Below, in pieces: positions 60,701 to 64,000 of a stretch of 64,000 nt of DNA. How positions within the stretch are numbered: the first letter of the stretch is position 1; each line of letters begins with the position of its first letter. Position numbers and translations under genes: made by a program. Under the pieces are notes generated by a model. It made no database searches. It was given only the letters and a program-made list of their open reading frames with translations, and was not told the DNA's origin. Source of the DNA: Catonia carolina (Eukaryota; Arthropoda; Insecta; Hemiptera; Achilidae); assembly GCA_035578175.1 (NCBI GenBank), contig JAQMRL010000002.1, forward strand, positions 134,046,171-134,110,170, in the 5' to 3' direction.

Positions 60701-63700
60701 CACAAAGAAAAATAAACAAAAGAGAGTTTTCTGTTTTTCCTAGTTGTTCGATTTTTGTAACCTAATTTTTGGGTAGTAATGTATCATATTTTTAAGGGAA
60801 TGACTTTATACAACTGTAAATAAATATTACGATACGTAGAAGGCAACTGAAAAATCTAATTCAAAATATCTTGAGACGAAACAAAGTCAATATCCTACCG
60901 GGTAAGAAAATATACATCATTAATCCGTTTTATAACAAGAAAACTATTTTGCTCTACTAACGAGCATTAGTCGACAAATAATAATCAACGGTCTGACAAA
61001 ATGATGATATAATGGCCGATGTAATTTCGAAAAAGGTTTTCTGGCTTTACTTTTATTTCATTAGTTCCTGTAATTTAAGATGGATGAAATTTATTGTGGC
61101 CATAATGAAAAGGTAGAGTGTTAAACATTTTTTGCACGTAATTTGCTAGTTCCTGACCGTAATGTATTCATTTTTATCACAGGGTCAGCCAATTATATGA
61201 CTAAAGCACGTAAGAACAGAAGAGGTAGAGGTATAAATGACACTAGTCAGAGTTATCTCATCCGAGTTTCATGAATTTCATTTTACAATCAAACCCTGTT
61301 GATAATGAAATACAGGTGTCATTCGGAGAGTCGAAAGTACATGATTTTCCAAAGGACTGGCATTCTGATACGTATAATTATAAACGCTGTGCGACGACCA
61401 TGTAAATCAAATCAACTCATCTCACTCAGAAAAGATTTTAGAGGTTCAAACCACCTTTTCCGCTGCTTACCTAAAAAACAATTTTCATTGCACAACAATT
61501 TCAACAGCCAGCATTTGTTTACTGACAAATTGGATTGAAAATAAGTAATTTTATTAGCCTACCTTGCTTAAGAGAACGCATGAGTTGTTCGGTTTCGGAA
61601 CGTTAAAAAGTCGCATCTGATAATGCTTATAAAATTGCAATATTCGAACAAGCTGCCTACATAAACACTGATTACAGGCCTAAAACTCTATAAAATCACA
61701 GCTATCGGGATCGTAATTTTTGTGCTTATACTTTCGCTACGACAATTAAGCGAATGCTGTCGCCGAATTATTTTTTATTTATCTCATCTGTACGAATCAG
61801 GTGTTAAAGTTTATAGTTTTACACTGCCTGTGTACAAGATATAAATACTGCTTATAAATTTCCCGTTAACTAACAGATCCTAAATCAACGAAAAGTATAC
61901 TTGACAAGACGTTATTTGACAAATTATTTTTGACCTACGCTAATATTGTGTTTAACAGAAACAAAAATATATGTATCAAAATATAACTGGTATTTAACAA
62001 ACGATCTTTTAGGGTTGCGTGAGTAAGTCGGGCCAAGTTGAGTGTGATGCGCATGTGACGTCAACGGCTCAGGTAATAATTGCCCAATCAGAGTCTTATA
62101 TTTTCGGCCAATAAGAAAGCCCATTTTTAACCAATCAGATGTCTTCTTTTGCGTCATTTTGATTGGTTAATAATGTCCAATCAGAGAGTTTATATTACTG
62201 TACTACGTCACACCGATGTCAACCAATGACAAAGTGTCTTGAGCGTTACGTCATTCGTCAGGATATGCTGCTTTCTGATTGGTCCGTACTGATTCTGGAC
62301 GTCACGTCGAGTATGATTGTAATATAAGGTCCACACCCAATGTCAACCTCTAGTGAACGGTAGAGCAAAACATTTGAAGGTACCTTTTAATGAGATTTAT
62401 AGTTTCTAGGTAAATATCACTTACGAAATATGTAGTACCCCATTGTAGAGATCTTTCGAGTTCTTAAGGAAATTAAAAATTGGTTTCTGTTGTTGCTAAA
62501 TGTTAACACGGTTTTTTAAAAAATCACGAGTGTTCATTTGTATACCGACACAAAGAAAAATAAACAAAAGAGAGTTTTCTGTTTTTCCTAGTTGTTCGAT
62601 TTTTGTAACCTAATTTTTGGGTAGTAATGTATCATATTTTTAAGGGAATGACTTTATACAACTGTAAATAAATATTACGATACGTAGAAGGCAACTGAAA
62701 AATCTAATTCAAAATATCTTGAGACGAAACAAAGTCAATATCCTACCGGGTAAGAAAATATACATCATTAATCCGTTTTATAACAAGAAAACTATTTTGC
62801 TCTACTAACGAGCATTAGTCGACAAATAATAATCAACGGTCTGACAAAATGATGATATAATGGCCGATGTAATTTCGAAAAAGGTTTTCTGGCTTTACTT
62901 TTATTTCATTAGTTCCTGTAATTTAAGATGGATGAAATTTATTGTGGCCATAATGAAAAGGTAGAGTGTTAAACATTTTTTCACGTAATTTGCTAGTTCC
63001 TGACCGTAAATATGTATTCATTTTTATCACAGGGTCAGCCAATTATATGACTAAAGCACGTAAGAACAGAAGAGGTAGAGGTATAAATGACACTAGTCAG
63101 AGTTATCTCATCCGAGTTTCATGAATTTCATTTTACAATCAAACCCTGTTGATAATGAAATACAGGTGTCATTCGGAGAGTCGAAAGTACATGATTTTCC
63201 AAAGGACTGGCATTCTGATACGTATAATTATAAACGCTGTGCGACGACCATGTAAATCAAATCAACTCATCTCACTCAGAAAAGATTTTAGAGGTTCAAA
63301 CCACCTTTTCCGCTGCTTACCTAAAAAACAATTTTCATTGCACAACAATTTCAACAGCCAGCATTTGTTTACTGACAAATTGGATTGAAAATAAGTAATT
63401 TTATTAGCCTACCTTGCTTAAGAGAACGCATGAGTTGTTCGGTTTCGGAACGTTAAAAAGTCGCATCTGATAATGCTTATAAAATTGCAATATTTGAACA
63501 AGCTGCCTACATAAACACTGATTACAGGCCTAAAACTCTATAAAATCACAGCTATCGGGATCGTAATTTTTCTGCTTATACTTTCGCTAGGACAATTAAG
63601 CTAATGCTGTCGCCGAATTATTTTTTATTTATCTCATCTGTACGAATCAGGTGTTAAAGTTTATAGTTTTACACTGCCTGTGTACAAGATATAAATACTG

Positions 63701-64000
63701 CTTATAAATTTCCCGTTAACTAACAGATCCTAAATCAACGAAAAGTATACTTGACAAGACGTTATTTGACAAATTATTTTTGACCTACGCTATTATTGTG
63801 TATAACAGAAACAAAAATATATGTATCAAAATATAACTGGTATTTAACAAACGATCTTTTAGGGTTGCGTGAGTAAGTCGGGCCAAGTTGAGTGTGATGC
63901 GCATGTGACGTCAACGGCTCAGGTAATAATTGCCCAATCAGAGTCTTATATTTTCGGTCAATAAGAAAGCCCAGTTTTAACCAATCAGATGTCTTCTTTT

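Larger units (their letters stand above)
54646..64000. repeat. Tandem array of about 1.85-kb units (five units plus part of a sixth)
   Basis: The phrase GACAAATTATTTTTGACC (or a one- or two-base variant) recurs at 54646, 56369, 58221, 60071, 61918 and 63768, giving unit lengths of 1723, 1852, 1850, 1847 and 1850. The first unit is shorter and the most diverged. Units 2 and 3 are nearly identical over more than 1.2 kb, and units 4 to 6 share their own variants (for example AATTGCCCAATCAGAGTCTTA versus AATTGCGCAATCAGAGTCTCG). All units point the same way. The array runs off the window edge. The unit has a motif-dense block near its start, an AT-rich middle, a segment from a dispersed repeat, and a tail ending in the next unit. 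I see no protein-coding gene in it. Confidence 0.97.

Noticed and set aside
54652..62157. 69-96-residue minus-strand open frames recurring in array units
   Set aside because: They run through the CCAAT/CRE block on the opposite strand. Conservation is explained by the motifs and unit identity, and start positions and lengths vary.
59452..63388. A 79-residue open frame repeated identically in three array units (59452, 61299, 63149)
   Set aside because: Identity follows from near-identical units. Units 1 and 2 lack the intact frame, part of it is the dispersed repeat, and composition is not protein-like.
54646..64000. CRISPR-like array
   Set aside because: Repeats are 1.85 kb without short repeat-spacer structure, and the genome is eukaryotic.

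Overview
The window looks like AT-rich nuclear DNA of an insect. It has long introns, spliced exons, tRNA-derived SINEs, Tc1/mariner, pogo and TTAA-type (piggyBac-like) DNA elements, jockey-type and other LINE remnants, and a large tandem array. A hemipteran (planthopper/leafhopper type) is my guess from overall character only. There are no bacterial-style operons, so ribosome binding sites, operators and terminators do not apply.

Two host genes can be supported. (1) A plus-strand gene has four visible coding exons (12370-12472, 19021-19193, 36997-37203, 40135-40200). All have GT/AG borders and compatible phases. They give 182 codons plus a stop, followed by a 3'UTR with AATAAA at 40897. The encoded part is an acidic segment, a furin-like RNKR site, a Gly/Ser-rich linker and a C-terminal region. 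The 5' exon(s) were not found. (2) A minus-strand gene is supported by a 32-nt exon (50573-50604) and a 59-codon terminal exon (46176-46352) whose phases match. Its upstream exons were not found. I can name neither gene.

The rest is mostly mobile-element sediment, in places nested two or three deep. Examples: a TTAA-bounded element carrying a THAP9/P-element-like transposase piece interrupts a jockey fragment in frame (37240-38351); a SINE sits in a fold-back element that sits in another SINE (6040-6905); and a 1.75-kb long-TIR element sits in a dispersed repeat (46455-48575). One mariner-family element (51196-52551) is nearly intact: its DD41D-type transposase frame has a single in-frame stop that I can see.

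From 54646 to the right edge the window is a head-to-tail array of about 1.85-kb units (five complete, the first shorter, and the start of a sixth). Each unit has a roughly 300-bp block dense in CCAAT/ATTGG and ACGTCA motifs followed by a TATA-like sequence. Each also carries a piece of the dispersed repeat found elsewhere in the window. This array is the most unusual object here. It could be a satellite built from a promoter-bearing sequence or a multicopy transcribed locus; I saw no convincing protein in it.
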